13,976 nucleotides of DNA from Nitrospirota bacterium (lineage in GTDB: Bacteria; Nitrospirota; CAKKRA01; 9FT-COMBO-42-15), in assembly GCA_023248415.1 (NCBI GenBank), contig JAHFEP010000012.1, forward strand, positions 1 through 13,976. Reading direction: 5' to 3'. Shown here piece by piece: positions 1 to 6,934 of the stretch (its first letter is position 1; every line of letters begins with the position of its first letter). The notes beneath the pieces were generated by a model, which did no database searches, was not told the origin of the DNA, and was given only the letters and a program-made list of their open reading frames with translations. Made by a program: the position numbers and the translations under genes.

Positions 1-402
1 TTCAGAGTTTATAATAATATTATCCAAGGGATTCCCAACGGACAACTAACTTTTGGCTATAGCAACTATTCTATAGCTGAATCTGATTATAATCAATTTG
101 GTAGTTATTCTTTTCGAGTTGCAACCCATCTGTGGAGTGGCACACTAACCTACTCTTCTCTTGCGTCGTGGCAGGCAACTACTGATATCATTGGCAGCCT
201 ACATCCTGATACCCATTCTCTGGCATCTAATCCATTATTCCAAAACAGTTCTAACACACTAACTCAATTAAATGATTTTACATTGGCAAATAATTCTCCA
301 TCCAAGGGCACTGGCAAGGCCGGCGTGGATATGGGCGCAAATATTGCCTCTGTAGGAACAGGCGCTAAGATACCAATCTCTACAAATTTGAAAATACCGT
401 AG
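1..402 (+). CDS. C-terminal part of a right-handed beta-helix (pectate-lyase-like) protein
   Basis: An open frame runs from base 1 to a TAG at 400-402 and gives the last 133 residues of a protein that starts before the window. The visible part is rich in Asn, Ser, Thr and Gly. It has alternating short hydrophobic stretches (YNNIIQG near the start) and ends with the pattern SNPLF, then DFTLANNSPSKGTG, then DMGA. That series is the usual last coil of right-handed parallel beta-helix proteins, where a 'P.F' strand is followed by 'F.L...SP..G.G....D.GA'. Such proteins are usually secreted and act as polysaccharide lyases, hydrolases, epimerases or surface adhesins. The signal peptide and catalytic coils lie outside the window, so activity cannot be assigned. 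The gene converges on the polysaccharide operon, with only 13 bases between the two stop codons. A role in trimming or binding the exported polymer is plausible but is inference from position. Confidence 0.6.
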   Translation, partial: FRVYNNIIQGIPNGQLTFGYSNYSIAESDYNQFGSYSFRVATHLWSGTLTYSSLASWQATTDIIGSLHPDTHSLASNPLFQNSSNTLTQLNDFTLANNSPSKGTGKAGVDMGANIASVGTGAKIPISTNLKIP

Positions 403-415
403 TTTGGTATGTATT

Positions 416-1297
416 TTAGGTCAGGCTTTTTGATGAACCATTTAAAACACGGGGCAAATCCAGCTCATCTATATAATCATTTATAATAGAGACATCTCCA
501 TACCCATGAATACTATTAATAAATCTGGCAGTGCGAAAGTTTAACGAATTAAACTCATAGGTGATGTTAATTTTTCCATTGTTTCTGATTAATTTCTCTT
601 TGAATGAAAGATTCAAAATCTCTTTTTCTTCGACAATATCCGGATATATTTTCTTCAACATTTTATAACAATGATAATAATTCATTTGTACTGATATTCT
701 GTGATCTAACCCAAACGAAAAGTCATCAAGGGTCTTATCATCTTTCTTGACATGAAGTGTCTCGGAATCAAATATGATTTTTTCTATTCTCCCGCCGTTT
801 ATTTTTAAATCTTCTTTAGTAATAAATGGTGAGCATGTTCCAAAGCTCATATATTGCGGCAATACATTTGCTTTTTTAAAAAAACCATCTCCCGTCAGAT
901 TTAAAACATCTTTCAATCTTGCCCTATTGATAAAACAACCTGTCTCCGGTATGACAATAGCATAAAGTGAATTAGCTGCTGAATATTCAAAATATAACGC
1001 CTTTATTACATTTAAAGGATCCCACGAACCTAATAATTCAGCTTTCTCAAAACAGGTATTAGTCTCGCAAGGATGCGTTAGCACGCGAAATTCAAGATTT
1101 TTTGATGAAAGATATTTGCTGATATAGTCAATTTTATACCTTAAAAAAAACAGTCTGTTAAAATCATTCAAGTTTAGATTAAATTCATTTAATAAACTTC
1201 CGGCCATCTGTCCATTTAAGGACGGGTCTTTTGTTTCAATATCTAAGTTACTATCTGCGAGCGAAGGTAATTTATTATCAATATGATATATGCTCAT
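416..1297 (-). CDS. YbaK/ProX-type deacylase-domain protein with C-terminal extension
   Basis: 293 residues, ATG start with a good Shine-Dalgarno (AAAGGG, 6-nt spacer). Residues about 55-220 match the YbaK/aminoacyl-tRNA deacylase fold: a helix (KIDYISKYL), then THPCETNTCFEKAELLG (74-90), then a Lys in NVIKALYFE (Lys99) where the family has its conserved VKTL lysine. A strand LYAIVIPETG (111-120), a basic INRARLKDVL segment and the glycine-rich FGTCSPF (152-158) follow. YbaK-family proteins hydrolyse mischarged aminoacyl-tRNA or related esters; this is known for the family and not shown here. It is longer than stand-alone YbaK (about 155-165 residues), with about 50 extra residues at the N-terminus and about 70 at the C-terminus that I do not recognise. 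It is the last gene of the minus-strand cluster, separated from the capK-like gene by a MITE-like element. It could be a repurposed hydrolase for an acyl or aminoacyl group in the pathway, or simply a neighbour. No signal peptide or membrane segment is visible. Confidence 0.6.
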   Translation of the reverse strand: MSIYHIDNKLPSLADSNLDIETKDPSLNGQMAGSLLNEFNLNLNDFNRLFFLRYKIDYISKYLSSKNLEFRVLTHPCETNTCFEKAELLGSWDPLNVIKALYFEYSAANSLYAIVIPETGCFINRARLKDVLNLTGDGFFKKANVLPQYMSFGTCSPFITKEDLKINGGRIEKIIFDSETLHVKKDDKTLDDFSFGLDHRISVQMNYYHCYKMLKKIYPDIVEEKEILNLSFKEKLIRNNGKINITYEFNSLNFRTARFINSIHGYGDVSIINDYIDELDLPRVLNGSSKSLT

Positions 1298-1303
1298 TTT
1301 GCA

Positions 1304-1310
1304 CCCTTTC
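1304..1310 (-). promoter_or_regulatory. Ribosome binding site of the YbaK-like gene
   Basis: On the minus strand the sequence GAAAGGG lies 6 bases before the ATG at 1297. It supports this start and lies between the gene and the MITE-like element, so the insertion left it intact. Confidence 0.55.
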
Positions 1311-1348
1311 TTATTATAAGAGGCTCTTGCAAAAGTCCCAATTCTGTC

Positions 1349-1375
1349 ATTCCCGCAGCGATTCTGAGCGGGAAT
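1349..1375. repeat. Hairpin 1 inside the MITE-like element
   Basis: Perfect 8-bp inverted repeat ATTCCCGC...GCGGGAAT around an 11-base loop. It is strongly GC-rich against AT-rich surroundings. It should fold in RNA from either strand. Confidence 0.7.
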
Positions 1376-1401
1376 CTGGTTCTAAGTGCTTGAAAAACCA
1401 T

Positions 1402-1426
1402 ATCCCCGATAGAGGCATTCGGGGAT
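1402..1426. repeat. Hairpin 2 inside the MITE-like element
   Basis: Perfect 8-bp inverted repeat ATCCCCGA...TCGGGGAT around a 9-base loop. It is the first of the two stems that transcription from the capK-like gene would meet. No T-tract follows on either strand, so it is not a classic intrinsic terminator. Confidence 0.7.
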
Positions 1427-1448
1427 GACAAACAGGTTTGCAAGAGAC

Positions 1449-2828
1449 TCATAAGTTATCTATCTCTGAAACAAAATACCGTAATTTACCGGATTTTTCT
1501 CTTGGGATTCTGTCTAAGTATTCAAAGGTAATTTTCATGTCCTCTCCAAGTGCAGTTCTTAATTTTTTATCCAGCATTTTTTCAGTAATAGAATTAAAAG
1601 CTGGCGATTTTACTATATAAACTAATAATGTATGTAAATCCTTTTGATACATCTTAAATTCACTCACCGTATCGTCTTTAAGGGTATAACACAAATATGC
1701 AGCATGAATAAGTTTCCCCTCCTTTGTTCTTATAAAATCCTCTTTCCGTCCTTCAATAATTTCCATCAAAGGCAGGTTAACTCCGCAGGAACATTCTTTA
1801 TCCGAAGGTCTTCCCATATCACCAATATCATAGCGAATTAACGGCATAGCATAAGAAGCCAAATCAGTTATTACAATCCTGCCCAGTTCTCCAGCCTTAA
1901 CCTGCTGATTATTCTCATCCAAAAATTCAATACACATATGGTCAGTCATCATATGCATATTTCCTTTTTTGCATCGGAAGGCCAAAATACCATTTTCACT
2001 GCTCCCATACTCATCTACTATGGGGCATCTGAATACCTCATTGAAAAGCTGTTGATGATGCGGATACATTTTTTCAGCAGTGCAAATCACTGCCTTAAGA
2101 TTAAGAGAATTCAAATCAATGCCCAGTTTTTTCATAAATAAACAAAAGCCATATATGGCAGTAGTATAACCATAAAAATATACCGGCCTGAATTTCTTTA
2201 TTCGCTCATATTGTTTTAGACATGATGATTCAGAAATATCAAAGGCAGATATTCTTATTCTATTCAATATGAAATCTTTAATCTGCTCTTTCCAGCGTAG
2301 TTTTGAGGTTACAGGAACTCCCCAAAAGCGGACTTGTTTATCTCCAATCTCAATGCCATACCAGTTATAGCACCGATACATAATGGCGTCATTTAAGGCA
2401 AGCGCCAGAGCTTCTTTCATAAAATGAAGGGTCATTCCTGTTGAGCCGCCGGTCTTTCTTGTATACAGTTTTTGGTTAAAGTTTGGGGTAATAAGCGTTT
2501 TTTCATTATCTAATATCTCTCTTTTTGATAGCACTGGCAGCCGATTCAAATCTCCTATGCCTTTTATTTCTTCAGGCCTTATGCCATCTTGTTCAAATCT
2601 CTTTCTATAAAATGGCGCACTATGATAAGTATAATTAATAAGCTTCGTAAGTTTTTCATCCCTTAATGCTTCTATCTCATGCAGTGATTTAAACTGCACA
2701 TCCATAACCTGAGACAAACATTCTTTAATGTTTTGTCTCCGCATATATTGAATAGGGAAGTAGATAAGGTGCTTTGCTATAAATTTATTCATCACAATCT
2801 TTTTTCTAAGGTTTTGTATTAATGTCAA
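1449..2828 (-). CDS. CapK/PaaK-like adenylate-forming enzyme (phenylacetate-CoA ligase family)
   Basis: 459 residues from a TTG (2826-2828) that overlaps the stop of the upstream amide-ligase gene. The first ATG is codon 13 (2790-2792) and is an equally possible start. ANL-superfamily features are clear: phosphate-binding TGGSTG (126-131), YGSSE (274-278), YDIGD (333-337), a CSCG pair of cysteines (346-349), EGRKEDFI (359-366), and a C-terminal IPREKSGKLRYF segment whose lysines are placed like the adenylation lysine. The CapK/PaaK branch activates a carboxylic acid with ATP to an acyl-adenylate and often passes it to CoA. Members in capsule and exopolysaccharide loci are of unknown substrate. 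The protein is cytosolic, with no signal peptide. It is probably translationally coupled to the gene before it. The family-typical end RYFVSEI is followed by only DNL before a TGA made partly from the MITE end, so little or nothing of the protein was lost. Confidence 0.85.
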   Translation of the reverse strand: MTLIQNLRKKIVMNKFIAKHLIYFPIQYMRRQNIKECLSQVMDVQFKSLHEIEALRDEKLTKLINYTYHSAPFYRKRFEQDGIRPEEIKGIGDLNRLPVLSKREILDNEKTLITPNFNQKLYTRKTGGSTGMTLHFMKEALALALNDAIMYRCYNWYGIEIGDKQVRFWGVPVTSKLRWKEQIKDFILNRIRISAFDISESSCLKQYERIKKFRPVYFYGYTTAIYGFCLFMKKLGIDLNSLNLKAVICTAEKMYPHHQQLFNEVFRCPIVDEYGSSENGILAFRCKKGNMHMMTDHMCIEFLDENNQQVKAGELGRIVITDLASYAMPLIRYDIGDMGRPSDKECSCGVNLPLMEIIEGRKEDFIRTKEGKLIHAAYLCYTLKDDTVSEFKMYQKDLHTLLVYIVKSPAFNSITEKMLDKKLRTALGEDMKITFEYLDRIPREKSGKLRYFVSEIDNL

Positions 2829-4576
2829 CTGATCTTATATAAATCAGGTGAATCGCCTTCTAAACAAATTCTTGCCCATAACTCAAGGTTGATTGTTATC
2901 CACGGTATGGACTCGGCGGATTTATCGGTTCCTTTTCCTGCTCTATGTAATTCAATTATTTGTTTCAACTCTTTTTCATTCCACCATCCGCGGCGCAAAC
3001 TCCGTTCCTCCAATGGCAGGCCAAGAAAAGGCGCGAATTCAGGCTTAGCGAACCATTTGCTAAGAGGAACCCCAAAACCTTCCTTAGGTTTGTTAATAAA
3101 CTGTTTATCAAAATATTTTTGGGCATACTTTTTTAAAGCAGCCTTCTTTGTAGAATAGTGATACCTAAGATGCTTTGGCAATCTTAATGAATTTTGCATT
3201 AATTCATAATCCAGAAATGGAAAAACATAAATTAAACCAAAATAAAACCCCAACCTTTTTAGTGCCGCATTATAAAATGGAAGCCAATCGAGCATAAGAT
3301 ATAAAAACAAACTGTCAAACATATCCCCGGATATTTGCTTCAGAAATTTCTCTTCTGATTTATGCCAAATATCTGAACCAAAGATGAGGTCTATCAACTT
3401 TTCATCTCCGAAAGCAATTTCTGAATGAATATATTTACTTAAAGGTGTACCCAGTGCTTTCAAACTCTTTTCCAATGATCTGCTTAAAAAACTATTCCCT
3501 TTAATGATAGATGACATATTTTTTATAGGTCTTCGAATAAATGGGGGCAGAATACTGCCAAAGCATGATAACAGTAGCATAGGAGCCCAATACGGGCCAC
3601 CAAATATTGTATCCGCGCCCTCTCCAATAAGCATCACATCCGCTGAAAGCGATAGCTCCTTAAGAGCTGCTACCTGCCCAATAGTTCCCGGACTATTTAT
3701 CGGATCCTGAATAATACTTATTGTATCTGCCCAAAGATTCAGATAATCTCTTGCAGTTACATTAAGTTCAGAATGCTGGGTATGAAATTTATTTGCCACC
3801 TGTCGTGCATATTTACCATAATTCCGCTGGTAATCCTCAAATGTTACAAATACTGTTTTAATATCTCCACTATGATGCTCACGAGCCAGCGCAACCAATA
3901 AGCTGGAATCATTTCCACCGCTTAGCAGAGTACCTACAGTTTTACAATTGGCTACTCTTTTTTTAACTGCGTGAGAAAGAATTTCCCCTAGGCAACTACT
4001 TGCAGAATGCAAAGTAGTAAATGGCTTGCCTTCAGGAAAAGTCATCGGGTGTTCATTTAACGAAATAGTTTCATTTGATATTATCAGAGAGCATCTTGCT
4101 GAAAGGCTTTTAATTGCTTCTATAGGTGTGTCCGGAGCAATTTTTATTCTGTAAAGTGGGAACTGTTCAAAAATAGTTTGCGATGGAGAGGCTTTAATTC
4201 CCGATAATGTAATCACATTTCCTGTCCAGATGGAAATTGCCAAACCTTTTTCCCCCTTGGCATAAATTACTGGTAAAATTCCCGTACGATCACGAAAAAT
4301 ATGTACTTTATTTTGTTCCTTAGAGTAAAGAGATAGAAGAAACTGGCCGTCTGCTTTGAATAAGGATTCTATTCCTTCGGCCCTCATCTTATGAATGAGA
4401 CTATCAATTCTTTCTTCTGTTAGAAAGAAACCCGCAGACAGCCATTCATCTCCATTCGGCATAGTACCTCTTTGCAGCGGTATCCCTTCAGAATAATACC
4501 ACCATCCGGGAATCCATTCTTTAAAATTCTGAGATGGTGATTGCTTACCATTGAAAAGATCAAAAGTAAATTTCAT
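2825..4576 (-). CDS. Asparagine-synthase-like amide ligase lacking the Cys2 glutaminase nucleophile
   Basis: 583 residues, ATG start, with a purine-rich GAGAG upstream. The C-terminal synthetase domain is well kept: PP-loop LLSGGNDSS (217-225) for ATP, GEGADTIFGG (318-327), FPFLDYELM (452-460) and KPKEGFGVPLSKW (496-508). The N-terminal class II glutamine amidotransferase fold is still visible (ADGQFLLSLY 75-84, FRDRTGILPVIY 94-105). The protein begins MKFTF instead of MCGI, and the in-frame upstream codons run into TAA, so the catalytic Cys2 is really absent. It should adenylate a carboxylate but cannot free ammonia from glutamine. In the family, such enzymes (beta-lactam synthetase, lasso-peptide cyclase) join a carboxylate to an amine other than ammonia. 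In this locus a uronic-acid or amino-acid amide on the glycan is a reasonable guess, but this is inference. It overlaps the capK-like gene by four bases, which suggests joint action. Confidence 0.85.
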   Translation of the reverse strand: MKFTFDLFNGKQSPSQNFKEWIPGWWYYSEGIPLQRGTMPNGDEWLSAGFFLTEERIDSLIHKMRAEGIESLFKADGQFLLSLYSKEQNKVHIFRDRTGILPVIYAKGEKGLAISIWTGNVITLSGIKASPSQTIFEQFPLYRIKIAPDTPIEAIKSLSARCSLIISNETISLNEHPMTFPEGKPFTTLHSASSCLGEILSHAVKKRVANCKTVGTLLSGGNDSSLLVALAREHHSGDIKTVFVTFEDYQRNYGKYARQVANKFHTQHSELNVTARDYLNLWADTISIIQDPINSPGTIGQVAALKELSLSADVMLIGEGADTIFGGPYWAPMLLLSCFGSILPPFIRRPIKNMSSIIKGNSFLSRSLEKSLKALGTPLSKYIHSEIAFGDEKLIDLIFGSDIWHKSEEKFLKQISGDMFDSLFLYLMLDWLPFYNAALKRLGFYFGLIYVFPFLDYELMQNSLRLPKHLRYHYSTKKAALKKYAQKYFDKQFINKPKEGFGVPLSKWFAKPEFAPFLGLPLEERSLRRGWWNEKELKQIIELHRAGKGTDKSAESIPWITINLELWARICLEGDSPDLYKIS

Positions 4577-4622
4577 GAGTTTCTCTCTTTATTCAAAATG
4601 TTAATTTATTAAGATGCTGCTT

Positions 4623-5804
4623 TCAGCAAAATAATCTAATGGCCTGAATAAGTCTTTTCTCATCCTCTTCCCAGTTATACTTTCGTTTTACAGCTTCGAT
4701 GCCGCTTTTACCATAATCAAAATCAGTGTTATAAATCTTTAAGATAGCTCGCGAGAGAGCATTGGCGTCCCCACTTTTAAAGGTTAAACCACATTTCTCT
4801 TCATCCAATATTCGTTTTATTGGGAGAGCATCGGAAGAAATTACTGGAAGGCCGCATCCCATATAATCAAATAGTTTATTCGGTATAGTAGTGTTTACAT
4901 GGTTAGTAACAAAATGAGGGATCAGCCCAATCTTGCTTACTCTGATGTAATCAAATATCTTTTTATGGTCTACCCATCCAATCCACAACACATGATCTTG
5001 CAACCGCCTATCCTCTATTATTTTTTTAAGTTGCTCAGTTGCATATCCATTACCGATAATCACAAATAGAAAATCTGGTATTTTTTTAATTACTTCAGGT
5101 ATTGCCTCTAAAGCAATCTGTATCCCGCGTCCCATCTGAATGCCGCCTGTATAAATTACAGAAAAGCGTTTTTCAATTAATTGAAGATTTTCATTCATTT
5201 GAATATCATATTTTTTAAAGCAGTTTAAAGGGGATGTATTACCTACTATTGTTATTTTTTTTTGACTTCCTCCGCCTTTTATCACTGTATCCATTGCCTC
5301 ATCTATAACAACAAGGATATGATCGGAATTTTTAAAGACATATCTCTCAACATATCTTGCAAGATAGGGATTACGGACTAATAAATTTAGTCCGCTAAAT
5401 TTTCTCTTTCTCCAAATATCCCAAATCATTGCAACATAATCTTCTGCCATATCAAAAATAATAGAAATTTTATGCCGTTCCCCTGCCCATATTCCTGCTA
5501 CTGCCATGGGCAAATCACGAACAATTATTAATTCAATCCTGTTACTTCGAATAATATTATCAAGAAATCTTCTCCAGATGGGGCTAAAAAAAGCAGGAAA
5601 AGATAGCAGGTAATTAAATGTATCATTTTGCCATGCTTTTAGCCGATGGATGTGCAGGCCTTCTATATTTTCATACTCAGGCAACTTTTTTAGATTTCTT
5701 GCAGCAATATGAACATCGTGACCATTTTTCATAAGTGCCTTACAAATCTTTTCGACCCTTATATCCCAAGGGTAATCGGCATCCCAAATGTATAATATTC
5801 GCAT
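4623..5804 (-). CDS. Glycosyltransferase, GT4 family (GT-B fold)
   Basis: 393 residues, ATG start. The N-terminal Rossmann domain begins at once with MRILYIWDADYPWDIRVEK and has the GHDVHI strand (28-33). The C-terminal domain has VIYTGGIQMGRG (216-227), FVIIGNG (247-253) and the sugar-nucleotide site IPNKLFDYMGCGLPVISS (307-324). This last region has the PNKLF(D/E)YM form seen in a large subset of exopolysaccharide GT4 enzymes instead of the plain E-x7-E motif. It should be a cytosolic or membrane-associated retaining transferase that adds one sugar to the lipid-linked repeat unit. Donor and acceptor cannot be read from the sequence. The stop of the preceding transferase gene lies one base before its ATG, so the two are tightly coupled. 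About 46 bases separate it from the amide-ligase gene that follows. Confidence 0.88.
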   Translation of the reverse strand: MRILYIWDADYPWDIRVEKICKALMKNGHDVHIAARNLKKLPEYENIEGLHIHRLKAWQNDTFNYLLSFPAFFSPIWRRFLDNIIRSNRIELIIVRDLPMAVAGIWAGERHKISIIFDMAEDYVAMIWDIWRKRKFSGLNLLVRNPYLARYVERYVFKNSDHILVVIDEAMDTVIKGGGSQKKITIVGNTSPLNCFKKYDIQMNENLQLIEKRFSVIYTGGIQMGRGIQIALEAIPEVIKKIPDFLFVIIGNGYATEQLKKIIEDRRLQDHVLWIGWVDHKKIFDYIRVSKIGLIPHFVTNHVNTTIPNKLFDYMGCGLPVISSDALPIKRILDEEKCGLTFKSGDANALSRAILKIYNTDFDYGKSGIEAVKRKYNWEEDEKRLIQAIRLFC

Positions 5805-5805
5805 T

Positions 5806-6927
5806 CTATAGAAGGCCTTTATATAATTTCTCAGTATCCTCGGTCACACGCTCAACACCATACTTAGCAACAAAATCCTTTCTTGCATTGTTTGCCAACA
5901 TTTTTCGCAATACGCGGTTTTCAATTAGTTCAAGGCATGTTGAAGCAAACTCTTGAGAGTCCATGGGTGATATCAACAAGCCATTCTGATGATCATATAT
6001 TATCTCCGGGATCCCGCCTACCTTTGTAGCTATGATCGGCTTAGCCAGACACATCGCTTCTAAAAGTACCATTGGAATCCCTTCATGCAAAGATGTCATT
6101 ACAAAGATGTCAAACATATTAATCACATCAAATGGGTCATTCCTGAAGCCAATTAATCTTATCTTACTTTCAATACCAAGCTGTTTAATTTCCTTTTGCG
6201 ATTCCTGCATAAGCGGACCGTCACCAGCAATAACAAAAACTACGTTATCCTGCTTGGACAAAACCTTTCTTGCACCCTCTAAGAAATATCTATGGCCTTT
6301 TACTGCAACCATTCTTCCCATAGTTCCGACCACCAATGCTTCACTCTCAATTTCCAGTGCATTTTTAAGTTTATCCGCAGACATGGATGGCTTCGTTTCT
6401 TCACTGAGGATACCATTGTGAATCACGGTAATATGATTCCTTTGAAACCTATTTGCAATTAAATATTGTTTTAAATCTTCCGAGACTGCTATCAGATTGT
6501 CAGAAAAAAAGATGGTATTTAATTTTTCAATAAAACGATGATAGATTGTGCCATAGATCACACCCTTTCCGTGGTGCGTCCGAACAATCCCCTTAATACG
6601 AGCAAGTCTTGCAGCAAATCCTCCTAAAAGGGTCTCCTTGTACCCATGAGTATGGACAATATCAATATGTTTCTTGCGTAAAATTCTATAAATATACCAA
6701 ACCATTTTCAATGAACTGTTTATCTTTTCATCAACTACATCAACTTTAATTCCAGAATCCCTAATCTTTTTCGTTAAATACCCACCATTGAGGGTTATTA
6801 CATTCAATTTTAATGAATTTTTTTTTGACAGTCCTTTGACCAATGTATATGCTTGCGCTTCTGCCCCTGCCCAAAGGTCGCCAGAGATAATATGGCATAT
6901 ATTGACTTTTACTTCATCCGTACGCAT
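5806..6927 (-). CDS. Glycosyltransferase, GT4 family
   Basis: 373 residues, ATG start with an AAAGAG purine stretch just upstream. The N-terminal domain has the acceptor-side glycine loop LWAGAEAQ (18-25) and VHTHGYKETL (91-100). The C-terminal donor domain has VGTMGRMVAVKGH (200-212), FVIAGDGP (231-238) and the E-x7-E element HEGIPMVLLEAM (281-292), followed by GGIPEII (304-310). This is a complete and typical GT4 enzyme that should transfer a nucleotide-activated sugar with retention. It follows wecB by 7 bases. That makes a ManNAc transferase an attractive idea, but nothing in the sequence shows the donor. Confidence 0.9.
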   Translation of the reverse strand: MRTDEVKVNICHIISGDLWAGAEAQAYTLVKGLSKKNSLKLNVITLNGGYLTKKIRDSGIKVDVVDEKINSSLKMVWYIYRILRKKHIDIVHTHGYKETLLGGFAARLARIKGIVRTHHGKGVIYGTIYHRFIEKLNTIFFSDNLIAVSEDLKQYLIANRFQRNHITVIHNGILSEETKPSMSADKLKNALEIESEALVVGTMGRMVAVKGHRYFLEGARKVLSKQDNVVFVIAGDGPLMQESQKEIKQLGIESKIRLIGFRNDPFDVINMFDIFVMTSLHEGIPMVLLEAMCLAKPIIATKVGGIPEIIYDHQNGLLISPMDSQEFASTCLELIENRVLRKMLANNARKDFVAKYGVERVTEDTEKLYKGLL

Positions 6928-6934
6928 AAACTCT

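Larger units (their letters stand above)
1320..1450. mobile_element. 131-bp MITE-like palindromic element with terminal inverted repeats and two hairpins
   Basis: The left end GAGGCTCTTGCAAA (1320-1333) and the reverse complement of the right end (1437-1450), GAGTCTCTTGCAAA, match at 13 of 14 positions. Weaker similarity continues inward to the CATTCCC/CATCCCC boxes. The tetranucleotide ATAA flanks both sides (1316-1319 and 1451-1454), consistent with a 4-bp target-site duplication. Two strong GC-rich hairpins lie inside: 1349-1356 with 1368-1375 (ATTCCCGC/GCGGGAAT, 11-nt loop) and 1402-1409 with 1419-1426 (ATCCCCGA/TCGGGGAT, 9-nt loop). There is no room for a transposase, so it would move only in trans. 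It sits between the capK-like and YbaK-like genes, and its right end overlaps the capK-like stop codon. In the operon transcript the hairpins could attenuate or terminate before the YbaK-like gene, or protect the 3' end, but no uridine run follows either stem. The transposase family is not assigned. Confidence 0.75.

Noticed and set aside
394..410. Small inverted repeat ATACC...GGTAT between the convergent genes, as a bidirectional terminator
   Set aside because: Only a 5-bp AT-rich stem that overlaps the stop codon, with a weak T-tract. Too weak to call.
1231..1428. Short plus-strand open frame running through the MITE-like element, as an element-encoded protein
   Set aside because: It starts inside the YbaK-like gene and reads through palindromes; its composition follows the repeat. 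No transposase motif.
2790..2828. Truncated start or frameshift of the capK-like gene because of the TTG start
   Set aside because: The frame is continuous and an ATG at codon 13 is also available before all conserved motifs, so only the exact start is in doubt.
4615..4628. Inverted repeat TGCTG-CTTT-CAGCA after the GT4 gene, as a terminator
   Set aside because: Stem of 5 bp with no T-run on either strand, and the next gene follows in 46 bases in the same direction. Probably chance.
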